From NCBI GenBank assembly GCA_963978545.1, contig OZ021722.1, forward strand, positions 13,458,301 through 13,522,300: DNA of 64,000 bases, in the 5' to 3' direction. The notes beneath the pieces are model-generated. The model ran no database searches and was not told the origin of the DNA. It saw only the letters and a program-made list of their open reading frames with translations. Position numbers and translations under genes: made by a program. Positions 1-11,309 of this stretch are shown piece by piece. Origin of the DNA: Linyphia triangularis (lineage: Eukaryota > Arthropoda > Arachnida > Araneae > Linyphiidae). Position 1 is the stretch's first letter, and each line of letters starts with the position of its first letter.

Positions 1-6
1 TAGACA

Positions 7-656
7 GAGAGGCGACTGCAATTTTTGGACCCTGTCGAACATCATTCTGATTTTTTTTTATAGAAATTAGAGAAAAGTGAGTAGATTACGAATCCATTGG
101 TCTGCCGTGGCAGAAATGGCCGAAACTGGTCAAAAATCGACTTTAAATAAGTTGAACTAAATCCAATTGCCAAATGAGCCATAACTTGCCAAATAATGAG
201 CATTTTTTTTTTATTTGTTAACCCTCACTCTTTAATTATCAATTAAGAAGGTTGCAGACGATTCAGATATCTGGCGACGGTCTACTTGCATCTATTAAAA
301 GGGAGCCAAGTTGGCAATAAACATTACGTCACTGATGACGTAACTGATGTCGCCAATTTGGCTTATTTTAAAAGATACACATTTTCTAAGCCGGAGATCA
401 AAAATCGTTTGCGCTTTTTCTCATTGAAAATCAAAATACAGGGTTGACAGACGAAAAAGTTTGTTCTCTTTTTGGCAAGTTATGGCATATTTGGTAATCG
501 GATTTTAGTTCAACTCATTCCAAGTCGATTTTTGATCAGTTTCGGCCATTTTTGCCACGGCAGACCAGTGAATTCCTAATCTACTCACTTTTCTCCAATC
601 TCTATAAAAAATTCATAATGATGTTCGATGAGGTCCAAAAATTGCAGTCGCCTCTC
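7..656. mobile_element. 650-bp foldback (long inverted-repeat) element
   Basis: The left end GAGAGGCGACTGCAAT (7-22) is matched exactly in reverse complement at 641-656. Similarity between the arms continues inward for roughly 200 bp each, including blocks around 60-165 and 505-600. The centre holds oligo-T, TTGGCAA/TCGCCAA motifs and a small perfect palindrome at 324-343. There is no coding capacity, so this is a non-autonomous foldback or long-TIR DNA element. The superfamily was not determined. Confidence 0.75.
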
Positions 657-697
657 GGACTATAAGCATTGCATTAGGTTGAAAAAAAAAAAAAAAC

Positions 698-817
<120 letters not shown>

Positions 818-844
818 CACGTTTGACAATGTCCTGAGTAAAAT

Positions 845-1085
845 AAAATTATCTAGAAAAAAAAAAGTGCGGGTCCGTACGTCTATCTGTTGTCAGTACA
901 ACGTTCAGACACAGATTGACCTTCGATGTTTAACTTTTGTATACAGTGGTGACCATGGGATAAGACATTAAGATTTTAGTCAAAATAACATTTGCCAAAA
1001 AAAAAAAACAAGCTGCCATTGAAATAGCGGTGGTAAAGCCTTTTAAGGTGTTCTAAATATTCCCAATTCCGAAATTCCAGCTAAG
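845..1085 (+). mobile_element. partial, diverged copy of the 0.75-kb dispersed repeat (family R1)
   Basis: The order of landmarks (TCTAGAAAAAA, GACCTTCGATGTT, TTTTAGTCAAAAT, GCTGCCATTGAAA, GGTGTTCTAAA, CCGAAATTCC) matches the better copies at 7827, 36612 and 19560. Both ends are missing. Confidence 0.6.
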
Positions 1086-1820
1086 AATCGCCAATTTGAC
1101 AGGGTGGGGAGAAAAGGAAGGGGAGGGAGGGGGGCAATTGCGATGATCCTCGCAGAAAAAAAAAATCGCCAACCTAAACAATAAATTACACCAATTCATA
1201 CCAAATTTAAATTCAGCGACAAATACTATAATGTAATTGATTTCAAAGGTTAATGAAACGGTATGTTTATAAAATTACTTCTATATATGTCGGTCTATAA
1301 TGTGCATTAAAAAGAATGAAAATTTAAATCATTGAGCAGCGACTAAAAAATATGTTTAAAAAATTTCACACGCTTCAAAAATTATAATTCTTTAGTGAAA
1401 TATTTTTTTTAGAAATCAGACCGTTCAACCATTATAGAAAATAGACAAGTTGAAATAAAAAAAATATCGATATCTGTATCAAGTCTTTTAAACGTACAAA
1501 CTTTACTATCACTGTCCTAGGGTTGTAGTACTATCATTTAACATTTGAATTTTTAAGCAGCCGTCCCATTTCAACTTTTGAAAAAAAAAAAAAAAAAAGA
1601 ATTTCGAATGAAATTACAAAAGCGATTATCAAATTAAAATAAAATACAATTAAGCAATAAAATTAGAACACTTCAACAAGTTCTGTTAGAAATTTCTTTT
1701 TTTAAATAATAATAAAAAACCCATAAAAATTCAGTTTAGTGATTTATGTGTTTCAATTAAGGCTGCATCGAAACAGCAAACCCATAAATTATAAAAATTT
1801 AAGAACCAAATACAGAAAAT
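1086..1820. other. AT-rich intergenic sequence, nothing recognised
   Basis: A G-rich patch at 1105-1135 is followed by AT-rich sequence with several A or T runs. I see no open frame of note, splice-bounded exon or paired repeat. Confidence 0.5.
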
Positions 1821-1833
1821 ATAGCTCAGCTAC

Positions 1834-2015
1834 GCCGACCAAACGGTATAGTGGTTAGCGTGCTACCTTCTAGTCCGCGAGGTTGCGGGTTCCGAGTCCC
1901 GTGTTAGGCATGGATGTTTGTAAATGTATGTTGGCTTGTCTAATGACGAAAGTTTCGGCGCATTATAGCCCTCGTGTTGCTGACGGCGCCAGATAATCTG
2001 AAAACAACCAACCAA
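1834..2015 (+). mobile_element. tRNA-derived SINE, family A, copy 1
   Basis: The 5' part has pol III internal promoter boxes: an A-box-like TATAGTGGTTAGCGTG and a B-box-like GGTTCCGAGTCC. A shared body with GTTTCGGCGCATTATAG and GCGCCAGATAATCTG follows, then an AACCAACC tail. Target-site duplications ATAGCTCAGCTAC lie at 1821-1833 and 2016-2028, which shows retroposition directly. Confidence 0.92.
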
Positions 2016-2028
2016 ATAGCTCAGCTAC

Positions 2029-3047
2029 TTTTGGCAAGCTGCGGTATTTTTACAATATCACCGTCAAACAAGAAAAAAAAAAAATAGTTACATCAATTAT
2101 CACCGAAATCCCCGCCAACGGAATAATCATAAATAGAAGAATTCTCCCGATCTAAGTGTTTAAAGTGCAGTCTTTGTCTTAACAATAACCGGAAATGAGC
2201 ATAGAATTTTGATACTTAAGTATTTATACCGTCAACCGTTGATGGACTTTTTGATAGCGAGAATACGTTCAAACCACCTAGCCTCTTCGGAAGTTCGGTT
2301 CAGTTCGCACCAGCGTTTGGACAAACTTATAGAATCCTTTTGGCGAACTTTTTGTCACGCCAACGGTCGACCGGATAGTACGCAAGTACCATAATCTCCT
2401 TACAGACCTGGTTTCCAAACAGTCCAAGCACTGAACCTAGACTGTCTGCAAGGAGATCACGACACTTTCCATCTCCAGTCATAAATAAAAACTATTATCT
2501 CATCAAAAACAAACTACACTTTTTTGAAAAAAAAAAACTTTTTTAAAGAAATTGCATTTAAAACGGGAGGCTTAACACAGATAATTAATTACGCTCACTA
2601 AAGGAGAGAAGAAAAAAAATATTTAAAAAATACCAACTAAAAGTTCTATCTGGTAAAAGGCTCTCAATTTCCACAACTCGGTGATTAATTCTAATCAGAG
2701 CGCACGCTTATACCTCGCAGTCATAAGACCCAGCTAATGAATCAAAAGACCAGGACCCCCCCCCCCCTCTTCTCCCCCAAACCCCTGTTCTTACCCTCTT
2801 CTCCCCCCCCCCCCCCCTCCCCCACTCTCCGCAACCCTATACTTCACAAAACACAGCCTAAAGGGCCCAAGGCGAAGAAATATAATCTAGATGAGTTGGG
2901 CTTACTTTCAAATTGGAGTGTGTGGGGATTGTGATTGGTTGAACGAAAAATGACGTTGATGAGTGGTTGCCACATCACATGCATCAGCACTAATTTATAA
3001 AGGAAGTCTTTGAAGGATTATTTCCTATACATGTTATGTTACAGTCT
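2029..3047. other. intergenic stretch with a pyrimidine-rich tract
   Basis: At 2755-2828 there is a C-rich pyrimidine tract (runs of C10 to C14 with TCTTCTCCC). The remainder is unremarkable AT-rich DNA. Short open frames here have no recognisable domain. Confidence 0.5.
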
Positions 3048-3374
3048 TCTAGACCAGTGCATTTAGAAACTACTTTCTATAAAACCTTGACATTTGGTGA
3101 ATATAGGTACGAAAAAGATCACTTCATTAAATGACTCAAATTAAAAAACTCGAAAACTGCGTCTAATATATTTTATTTTATACTTGAAACCCTTATGCCA
3201 GGGTATATGCAGTGGCTCCATCTGGTTTTGTATGTTGTTGTTATAATTTTCATTTATAATAGCTACACATTAACTAAAAACAATTTATGTCCTTTTAATA
3301 AGTGATCTTTTTCGTACCTTCTCGCCAAATTTCAAGGCTTGTTAGAAAGTAGTTTCTAAATGCACTGGCCTAGA
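3048..3374. mobile_element. MITE-like inverted repeat with arms of about 75 bp
   Basis: The arms at 3048-3123 and 3300-3374 are imperfect reverse complements (shared TAGAAACTACTTTCTA, GGTACGAAAAAGATCACT) around a loop of about 175 bp. There is no coding content. Confidence 0.8.
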
Positions 3375-3393
3375 AAATTATAACAAAGCTATG

Positions 3394-3630
3394 CTAAACT
3401 TCAACTTAACTAGACATCACTTGGACGATAGATCGTCACAGTGCTCATAGGTATTTAATCCATTTTGGCGGAGTGAAGACATAATTCTCGCCAAACCTTA
3501 GAGCCTTTTGTTCTCTACAGGGTTGTAGTTTGGCGAACATTATGCTTTCACGCCGCCAAAATGGATTAAATACCTATGAGCACTGTGACGATCTATCGTC
3601 CAAGTGATGTCTAGTTAAGTTGAAGTTTAG
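3394..3630. mobile_element. 237-bp palindromic element, copy 1
   Basis: This is an almost perfect palindrome from CTAAACTTCAACTTAACTAG inward to a short asymmetric core carrying GAGCCTTTTGTTCTC. The same element, of the same length, recurs at 62485-62721 with the core in opposite orientation. The common right flank TATAGTAC suggests that the true terminus is slightly longer. It begins only about 20 bp after the preceding MITE. Confidence 0.88.
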
Positions 3631-3649
3631 TATAGTACAGGGAATTGGC

Positions 3650-5030
3650 CTTACTAGGACTTCCTCTTAAAAAATACTGTTTCATTATTAAATAACAAAT
3701 TACCCTGGCTTTCCGGAAATTGGGTTAATTCGTTTTGATTGGTTGAGTGTAACACTGTACAAGGGGTCTTTCAGAAAAGACTCCTTAGCTTGAAATGACG
3801 ATAACTGTGAAACAACGAGAGGCAAAAAGGAAGAGACTTGTGGTGTGTTCAATAGATAGGCGTAGAATTTGAAATATACAGGTTCGCAAAATTGTATTCG
3901 CAACATTCAAATACGGAGACAAGTTTTAAAATCTGAATATATCGGATGAGTTTATCACTTCCTTATAAAAAAAGAGCCCGACTATCCCTTTACCAGTGGC
4001 GGCTCGTGCGCTACAGTCTAAATTTATTAGTTCAAAACTAAAATTATATATTTTACAATTTTCTAAAATGAAGATCCAACTTCTACGGTAATTGTAACAA
4101 AATTCGTTAAACAGCGAACTTCTTGAATCAATACTCAATTCAAGAGAAAAAAAAAAGTTTCCAATCAAGGTGATACTTCCTCCGAACGGCAGCCATGTGT
4201 TCCTGAAACGCGTTTCCGCTGCGACGTTGCCATGCGTTGCCATGGTAACCAATGGAATCCAATAGAGCCTTCCCCCATGTAATGTGTGGCGAGGCAGTCT
4301 GTCGGCGATTTTCCGACTTCGGCTGCCCTTGGGAATTTCTGACTTAAAATAATATCTAGATAGAATTTTTGCAAGATAATGGTATTATCTGAAAGCTAGA
4401 GAGCTATTTTATTAGTTTGAAGTACTATATTGTTTTGAAAATAAATTTGAATATTTTTAACTCATTCCCTAGAAAATCGTGTTGTTGGCACGTGAAACTT
4501 CATTTAAACAGTGATAAGTAAAGTTTGTTATAATCTTTTTGAAAAATGATTTGAGAATACAAATCTGCATTAACTGATAGATGTTTTGAACCTTCAGTCA
4601 AATTGATTGGAAAAGAAAATTAATTTTTCTAGCTTTTTAAAAGCAAAAGTTTTTAGAAAAATTGCAGTTTTTTCTACTTTCAATGTTAAAAAAAAAAATT
4701 CTACTAAATAAACTGCATATTCTAGAAATAAGATAGAGGTTTCATAACATTAAGAATGATATTACAAACAATTTTCAACCATAATTTTTTTTTCTTCGTC
4801 CCATAAAACTCGAGTACTCACTGTTCAAAAATATTCTAATTATAACGAGTTAAATGTTAATTAGTTAGATAATTAATTTTTGAATAAAACTGATTTTTTT
4901 TTTCATTTAATTATCATTACTAATCATGTACTTTTAAGTGCAAAAACATCCGATTTTTAAAATGATAATTTTAAAAAAAAGTTCAAGTGTGATTGTACAT
5001 GATTGTGGAAAGTGAATGTGTGGTTGGGGA
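3650..5030. other. intergenic, no gene recognised
   Basis: The stretch is AT-rich, with one GC-richer patch at 4190-4330 holding CGTTGCCATGCGTTGCCATGG. The short minus-strand frames across it show no known domain and no convincing splice context. Confidence 0.45.
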
Positions 5031-5045
5031 GAGGGGTTGTTGAAA

Positions 5046-5836
5046 GAGGTCGGCGATATATCGATATTTGCAAAAAAATATCAATACTAAAAACATCGAT
5101 AAAAGTCACCGATATATCGATATTTTCAAACATTTTTAGTTTTTTGATGATCGTTTTGTAGTTCCATGTGTTTTTTTCAATTTTCTTTATTCCCTTTTCA
5201 AAAACTTCAAAACTAAAGTTTGAACTTGGATGAGAGACAGTTAAAATGGCACCAATATTCAATATTTCGCCATACACTTAAAAGATGTTGAAAATTATCT
5301 AAATTTTTCTTAAAATCACTGCCACCAATTAAACGAAAATATAACTTTTTTTTTGTAATCGACCCATTTCAGTTGAAAAAGTAATCACCTTACAAAACAG
5401 CAATCATGTAAAATAGAAATTCACTCCGAAAAAATTTGTTTCAGACAAATTTGAAAATCAAATAAAAAAAAAAATCATGTATCGATATTTTATCGATACT
5501 TTTTTCTATGCAACGATATAGTATCGATATTTATTTTGATCGATATTTCCGACCTCTAGTTGTTGGGAAGTCGCAAGTTTTCGGCTGTATCGATATCATG
5601 TATCGATATTTTATCGATACTTTTTCTATGCAACGATATAGTATCGATATTTATTTTGATCGATATTTCCGACCTCTAGTTGTTGGGAAGTCGCAAGTTT
5701 TCGGCTGTATCGATATCATGTATCGATATTTTATCGATACTTTTTTCTATGCAACGATATAGTATCGATATTTATTTTGATCGATATTTCCGACCTCTAG
5801 TTGTTGGGAAGTCGCAAGTTTTCGGCTGCACTAACA
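5046..5836. mobile_element. TATCGATA-rich element with a triplicated right terminus
   Basis: The left end has GAGGTCGGCGATATATCGAT (5046-5065). Its reverse-complement counterpart, ATCGATATTTCCGACCTC, occurs three times at the right in units of 121 and 120 bp (starts near 5475, 5596 and 5716). Each unit is dense in ATCGATA-type palindromes. The 84-residue open frame across two units is a repeat artefact. Confidence 0.7.
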
Positions 5837-5852
5837 TTTTCCAAGAGAAGTT

Positions 5853-6220
5853 AAAATAACTACCTGATAAACCTAGAGTTAAATAAGCAGTTGAAGAAAT
5901 ACTCAATTACAGTGATATCTACAAGTTACCACTCAAAAAAGAACTATTTAAAAAAAAAGTAAAAACACGTAATTCCGCGTTCGGCCAATCGCAAGTGCCC
6001 CAGAAGACGTCACACTCCCGCTTCATTTCAAAACGTTAAATAACTACCTGATAAACCTAGAGTTAAATAAGCAGTTGAAGAAATACTCAATTACAGTGAT
6101 ATCTACAAGTTACCACTCAAAAAAGAACTATTTTAAAAAAAGTAAAAACACGTAATTCCGCTTTCGGCCAATCGCAAGTGCCCCAGAAGACGTCACACAC
6201 CCGCTTCAATTCAAAACGAT
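5853..6220. repeat. 184-bp direct tandem duplication
   Basis: 5853-6036 is repeated head-to-tail at 6037-6220 with only a few differences. The landmark TAACTACCTGATAAACCTAG lies at 5857 and 6041, and CCAGAAGACGTCACAC is also in both. The high similarity implies a recent event. Confidence 0.93.
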
Positions 6221-6224
6221 CACA

Positions 6225-6890
6225 CGCCACACAAGAGACATTTTCCACGCCTTAGCCCAAGGGCAGAAGGCAACCCAGAAAAGCATGGACGAATTTAATG
6301 AAGCAGCCCCTCTCCTTTTGCAGGGGGAGACACGGCAGTGACATGGGACAACACGGAGGGCTTTTATTAATTGCATTAATTAAAGAACCCTAATTAGCTG
6401 GGCTATGTAAATGAATGTCGTCTTATCGCGGAATATGACGAGGTAATTACGGCCCCGGGCTTGCCCGGGAAGAAGAAGGAGGAAGATAGATGACAACTTG
6501 GGGGATTCAAAGACGACTTGGGCGGAGATGATAAAAAAATAATTTTTTTTTTTTGCTCTTTAGTATACAAAAAAATATTTTTTCTTTTTATGTCACTCTT
6601 TCTCAAAGGGTGGACACGATTTTTAAAGCTCTGACTAACTACGATTCTAGTAGGATTTTTTCTATGGGACGTGAAAGTTTGAGATTGATAAATGAGAGAT
6701 CCCCTATCCTGCTTTCCAAGATTAACTTTTCTTGCGTAGGTGGTTGACAAAAACTTGCTTTAAAAAAAAAAAAAAAAAATCATAAATTCACACCCAGTCT
6801 CATAGAAAAACAGTTGATTTTTAATGATATAACCCATAAAAACAAAGTTTTTAATATAAATCCCTTATATGCATTGCAAATTTTTATATT
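6225..6890. other. intergenic sequence
   Basis: The stretch contains a short GC-richer palindromic patch (GGCCCCGGGCTTGCCCGGG near 6450) and T/A homopolymers. The two opposite open frames near 6403-6750 shadow each other and show no family signature. Confidence 0.4.
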
Positions 6891-6892
6891 CA

Positions 6893-7345
6893 TTAACATA
6901 GCGCCGATTCTGTAAACAGCGTGTGCTTGGTGTTGGCATCTAATTTTAAATATCAAAAAACATTTCTATCCGCAAAATGTGCGGCGAATTACGTATAAAA
7001 ATTTATTTATTAAAAATGAACGTGAATTTATGCACTCATATCCAAATATATTTTATTTATTCTGATTAAAAAAATTTATTTATTTATTAAAAAAATTTGG
7101 CAACAGGAAAGAGTTTCTTCAGTGATCGGTTAAATACTATTTTAGCGCGATTGGATAACGGCAAGTTGATTTATTAGTGGTCCGTAAAAGAGACCTTTTA
7201 GCGACAATTATAGCCCTAAAATTTGTTAGAATGCATTGTCATCGACATCGAATCTATTTACCAAGTTTCTGTCTGATTGGATGACGGCAAGAGGGTTGAT
7301 TAGGAAACCGCAGATTTGCCCACCATCGACATACACAGTCAATCA
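6893..7345 (+). mobile_element. dispersed repeat R2 (likely non-LTR 3' region), copy 1
   Basis: It shares ordered blocks with 58365-58806 (+) and 16463-16870 (-): CATTTCTATC, CAAAATGTGC, GGCAACAGGA, GACCTTTTAG, TGCATTGTCATCGACATCGA and TCTGATTGGATGACGGCAAG. The degenerate 'ACCAAGTTTC...GATTGGATGACGG' stretch recalls 3'UTRs of RTE-like retrotransposons, but no coding part is present, so the class is an inference. Confidence 0.7.
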
Positions 7346-7826
7346 ACCACCAATACACACAAATTCGAAGTTAATATCAAGGATTTAAAAAAAGATGTTT
7401 TCTACGACTTCTCCTTGTTGAAAGAATAAATGATTATTAAAATTGGAATACACGAAAGTTATCTTAACTTGAATTAATTTTAGCCTAATCTTAACCCAAT
7501 CTTTCAAGAAAGGACATCTTGACTTCGAAATCGTATAGCTGCGAAACAGTTTTGAGACAGAAATAAAATACAAGTCGAATGTTGGAAAGACATGTATGGA
7601 ATGCAAAACACACCGGTTTGCAAAATGGATTAATAGAGGCACTTTTGATGACGCCTTTATATGATATACCGATGAAATCCGGTTCTATTTGGATTGATTT
7701 GTCAATAAATAAAACTGGTGAATATAGGGTAATGAAAACCCGTCTGTGTGTTCAGCAAAACCATTGTATTTTGCAAAAATGACCGTTTGGGCCGCACTAT
7801 TCAGTCAAGAGATCATGACGCCTTTT
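7346..7826. other. intergenic, nothing recognised
   Basis: Two short opposing frames of 67 and 85 residues are present, without domain signature or splice-supported context. Confidence 0.4.
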
Positions 7827-8476
7827 TACTTTCAATTACCCATATGTATATATACATAAAGTAATTAATGAAAGTATAACATTCATTAAAAAAAAAATCG
7901 ATTTTTTGGCATTTCTCCTCGTTTTGGAACATCCTGATTTCCAAAAAGTGATCTAGAAAAAATGTCTGTCTGTCTCTCCTCTCTCTCTGTGTGTGTGTGT
8001 GTGTGTGTTCCCGAACAAATTGACCTGCGATGTTCAAATTTGATATGAGGGTTAGTGGCGGCTATGGAACCTACCATTTAGGTTTTCGTCAAAATCGCGC
8101 TTGCGCATAAGGTAGCTGCCATTGAAAAAATTATGTTTTTCAGCAATTGCTAAAAAACGGCTTAAACGATTTTGATAAAAACCGCTGTGTTAATGCCCCT
8201 TAATGTGCTCTAAACATCCCCACCACCGAAATTCTCGTAAAAATGTTTTAAAAGCGTAAAAAGTTGAAAAATGAATGCCTTCAACACAAAGCTCTCTTTC
8301 CTTGAGCATACCTCATCAACGATCGTTTTTTTCTTCTCCTCTCAGTTTCGCTTATAATATAGGATAACATAAGGATTATCGAAAAGTATATCGCCAAACT
8401 GGCCATTTATTCTAAATGAAGGATGAAAATATACAAACGGTAAATGACATAAATCCACAATTCCACACCCCTAGTT
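7827..8476 (+). mobile_element. dispersed repeat R1, copy at 7.8 kb
   Basis: It begins with ACTTTCAATTACCCATATG followed by a terminal hairpin. It then shares landmarks with 36612-37371: TGATCTAGAAAAAATGT, GACCTGCGATGTTCAAATT, TTTTCGTCAAAAT, GCTGCCATTGAAAAA, CTTGAGCATACCTCATCAA and a CCACACCCCTAG right end. A (GT)9 microsatellite lies at 7989-8007. It has no ORF. Confidence 0.8.
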
Positions 8477-9112
8477 CGTGGCACTTTGGGCAAAGAATGA
8501 AATGTTTCTTTTCTTTAGAAAAGGTAAGACATTTAAAATGGCCACTGGCAAGGCTCGAGAAGCTAGTATGATTTTCTGTCATATGTGAGGGCTAAAAGAA
8601 GCTCTCTATACCAGTAGTGGGTGGGGAGTTCCAGTCAAATATTCATATTTTGGTATATAATCCGAGAGTTTTTAATCCAGGTAAGTGAGCTCTGAAAAAG
8701 AGGGGGTAGGGTGCTTGCAACCCTGCTCTGCGAGTTTTGCCAACAAATAAAGTCAGGTAGAGGGGACCACAATAAGCAGACTTGGTTATGAAAAATGTGT
8801 GCGCAAAAGATTCTTTGAAGTGTTAGAGGACATATTTAGATCGTAGCTGAATGCATCAGTTTCATCTCTTCACCCCCATCCTTAATCAAAAGGTAAACTC
8901 ATACCTGTCATCATTTGACAACTAACCACCACCCTTCCCTTGCGCTTTTACCACGCCCGTCGCTTCGCCACATGGTGCAGAACTCTCTTTTTCTTACTAC
9001 TAAAGACGCTCCATTTCCGCACACGCATTCCATTACAAAATTTGCTTACTTCGGTCCCCCTCTACCAGCTTTTAAATTATTACAGATATTTTAGAATCAC
9101 CCTGTATATCTA
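8477..9112. other. intergenic, nothing recognised
   Basis: This is mixed-composition DNA with a relatively GC-rich patch around 8860-9060. I find no conserved frame, RNA structure or repeat partner in the window. Confidence 0.4.
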
Positions 9113-9319
9113 ATGTGACCAGATTTTTTCCAACTCCTGAAACTTCATTAGTTACCTACTCTGTTAGTTTTCAAGTTCTGAAGACATTTTTTGTTTTGTT
9201 TAGGATTTTGGCGTGACTCTGTAACTGGAAAGCGGGACAATTTGGCGGGATATTCGGTCAGTCGAACAGCGAGGTGAAAAACGGGACTGTCTCGCCAAAT
9301 TCGGGACATCTGGTCACAT
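9113..9319. mobile_element. 207-bp TA-flanked MITE
   Basis: The terminal inverted repeats ATGTGACCAGAT (9113-9124) and ATCTGGTCACAT (9308-9319) are perfect and flanked by TA on both sides, as expected for a Tc1/mariner-mobilised MITE. The interior holds GGGACAATTTGGCGGGA and its partial inverse TCTCGCCAAATTCGGGA. Confidence 0.82.
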
Positions 9320-9889
9320 TATATATATCCCAATAGGTCGGTTTATTTCATTGCGCAACGATAATTATGACGTGAAAGATTTATGCGTAAGAGATTTCGT
9401 GACCAGGGCATTGGGTTGTCAAAGAAAGACTAGCGCTTCATGTCGATTGCAGTATTTGTATTTGAGAAACATAAAAGCATTAAGTTTTTATACAAGCAAA
9501 GAAAATTCTGATAGGTATACGTGGAGATAAATCTTAAAAAATTAATCGCCTGTGTAAGAATGGTTCCTGAGATTTAAAAATGGGCAAAAAAGCATTGGAA
9601 GATGAGCAGACTGTCGACGGCAAAATATCTAATTGATGGTGAAATGCATTGAGGAGTGTTTTTTCAGTTTTATAGTTTCTGTTGCACATTTTCCCATGAC
9701 TGGCTAAAGCTTTGTTTTTGCGAAGCTCTTATTCAAACGTAGCGACCGACGTGCATCGCTAGCTTTATTTTGGAAACCCCATCGTACTGCTCCGAACGAA
9801 CCGATCTCCACGAACGTTAGTGCGTAATAACCCATTCTTTCCGTTGTCGTTATTTCATAAACCAACTTGAAAAATAAAAAAAAAATTCT
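9320..9889. other. intergenic, nothing recognised
   Basis: No gene, RNA or repeat is identified. A minus-strand frame at 9704-9913 is open but has no recognisable sequence. Confidence 0.4.
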
Positions 9890-9903
9890 CCCATACGTAA
9901 CAA

Positions 9904-10089
9904 TGCCGTCCAAACGGTATAGTGGCTAGCGTGCTAGCTTCAAGACCGCGAGGTTGCGGGTTCGAGTCCCGTGTAACCCATGGGTGTTTGTAAATGTATG
10001 TTGGCTTGTCAAATGACGAATGCTTCGGCGCATTGTAGCCCTCGCTTTGCTGACGGCACCAGATAATCTGAAAACAACCAACCAAACAA
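9904..10089 (+). mobile_element. tRNA-derived SINE, family A, copy 2
   Basis: A-box-like TATAGTGGCTAGCGTG and B-box GGTTCGAGTCC precede the family body (GCTTCGGCGCATTGTAG, CACCAGATAATCTG) and an AACCAACCAAAC tail. A perfect 14-bp target duplication CCCATACGTAACAA lies at 9890-9903 and 10090-10103. Confidence 0.94.
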
Positions 10090-10229
10090 CCCATACGTAA
10101 CAAACAGCTTAGATCGCACAGAGGAAAACTTAAGATAAGTAATTGAATAATGAGTAAGTGTGATAAAAGGTGCGACATTTAATTTCCACGACTGACTAAT
10201 AACTAGGAAAAATATTACGTGAATTACAT

Positions 10230-11300
10230 ACCCATATGTTTCAAAGTAATCTCCGTCTGCCGTAATGCATTTTTGAGCTAAGCTGTATAAGTTTCGGAAA
10301 CAACTATTAAAGTATTCTTTTAGAATGATCTTCGTTGCGATTCTCTTGATATCTTCAAACCTTATTCCCATCAGCAAATTTTAGTTTCGCAAACAAGAAA
10401 AAAATCTGCGGATTTTAAGTCTGAAAAATAGGGAGGGTGATTCATTTTCACAACTTCATACTGGACCAAAAACCACTTCACCGGCAACGCAATGAGTGGG
10501 CGAGCATTGCCGAGTGGGTATAACTGCCCATGTGAAACAAGATCACGATTAATAAGTCCTTCGCTACCGAAGGAAGCGATTAACAAGATCTTTATTTTGA
10601 ATTTTTGAAGTTGGTATATTTTCTTTTTGTCTGAAGACAGACCGCCATTTGGAGCCCCGTCGCTTGCTTTAAAAGGTCGTATCTATAGCACTAAGGACTC
10701 GTCTCCCGATACTATCGAATCGAGGAAAGAAGGTTCAGCGTTGTTTACGAATTGATCAGACGAGTCCAGTCTGGCTTGCTTTTGTTCCTCCGATAAACAG
10801 TGGAAAACGAATCTGGTATAAAACTTGCCTTTCCCTTTGTCTTGTCTCAAAAGTCAAAGTTCGAAGCAGTTATACAGTAGGTAATAGAGGGTTCACAACA
10901 GACCAGCATATGCATCTCGAATAATCAATCGGCAGTTCGATATGAAAAGCTCACGAACTTTCTCAATTGTTTCTGGCTTGCGCAAGGAATTTGCCGTCCA
11001 GTGTTTACGTAATCTTCAACGCTTTCGTGCCCATCACGAAAACTTCTTCTGAACTATTCAAAAGTGTTGGAATGGGATAATGCTTCACCAAAGTATGCTT
11101 GCATCAACATTTCATGGGCTTCTTTCGCAGTTTTAAGCAAATTAAGGCAAAATTTGTCGTTAATACTCTGCTACATATCTGCACTTCAACAATTTTACAG
11201 TTACGTTTTTCAAGGACAACCTCTTGCTTCAGAATGGAGCACTTCGTGGAGGCATGCGCAGTTAAACTACTTTCCAGATGAAAGCATTACCACCACTTAT
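10230..11300 (-). pseudogene. degenerate mariner transposase (DD34D-type)
   Basis: Read on the minus strand, broken frames resemble an animal mariner transposase from N- to C-terminus. A segment like 'KVRELFISNCRLIIRD' of the helix-turn-helix region lies near 10930. Then come 'VSGDES' with the first catalytic Asp (near 10700), 'HPPYFSDLKSADFFL' in place of the usual PDLAPSDFFLF stretch (near 10420), and a C-terminal 'CITADGDYFE' (near 10250). Several stops and frameshifts interrupt it, and the second catalytic Asp motif is altered (SDLKSAD). Such enzymes cut and paste DNA at TA sites. This copy cannot be functional. I did not find clean terminal inverted repeats. Confidence 0.72.
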
Positions 11301-11309
11301 CTCTAACTA

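Noticed and set aside
1834..1900. Functional tRNA gene from the A- and B-box sequences
   Set aside because: The cloverleaf is degenerate and the same sequence continues into the shared SINE body with a tail and target duplications in six copies.
5508..5762. 84-residue frame with internal duplication
   Set aside because: It reads through two 121-bp repeat units of the element.
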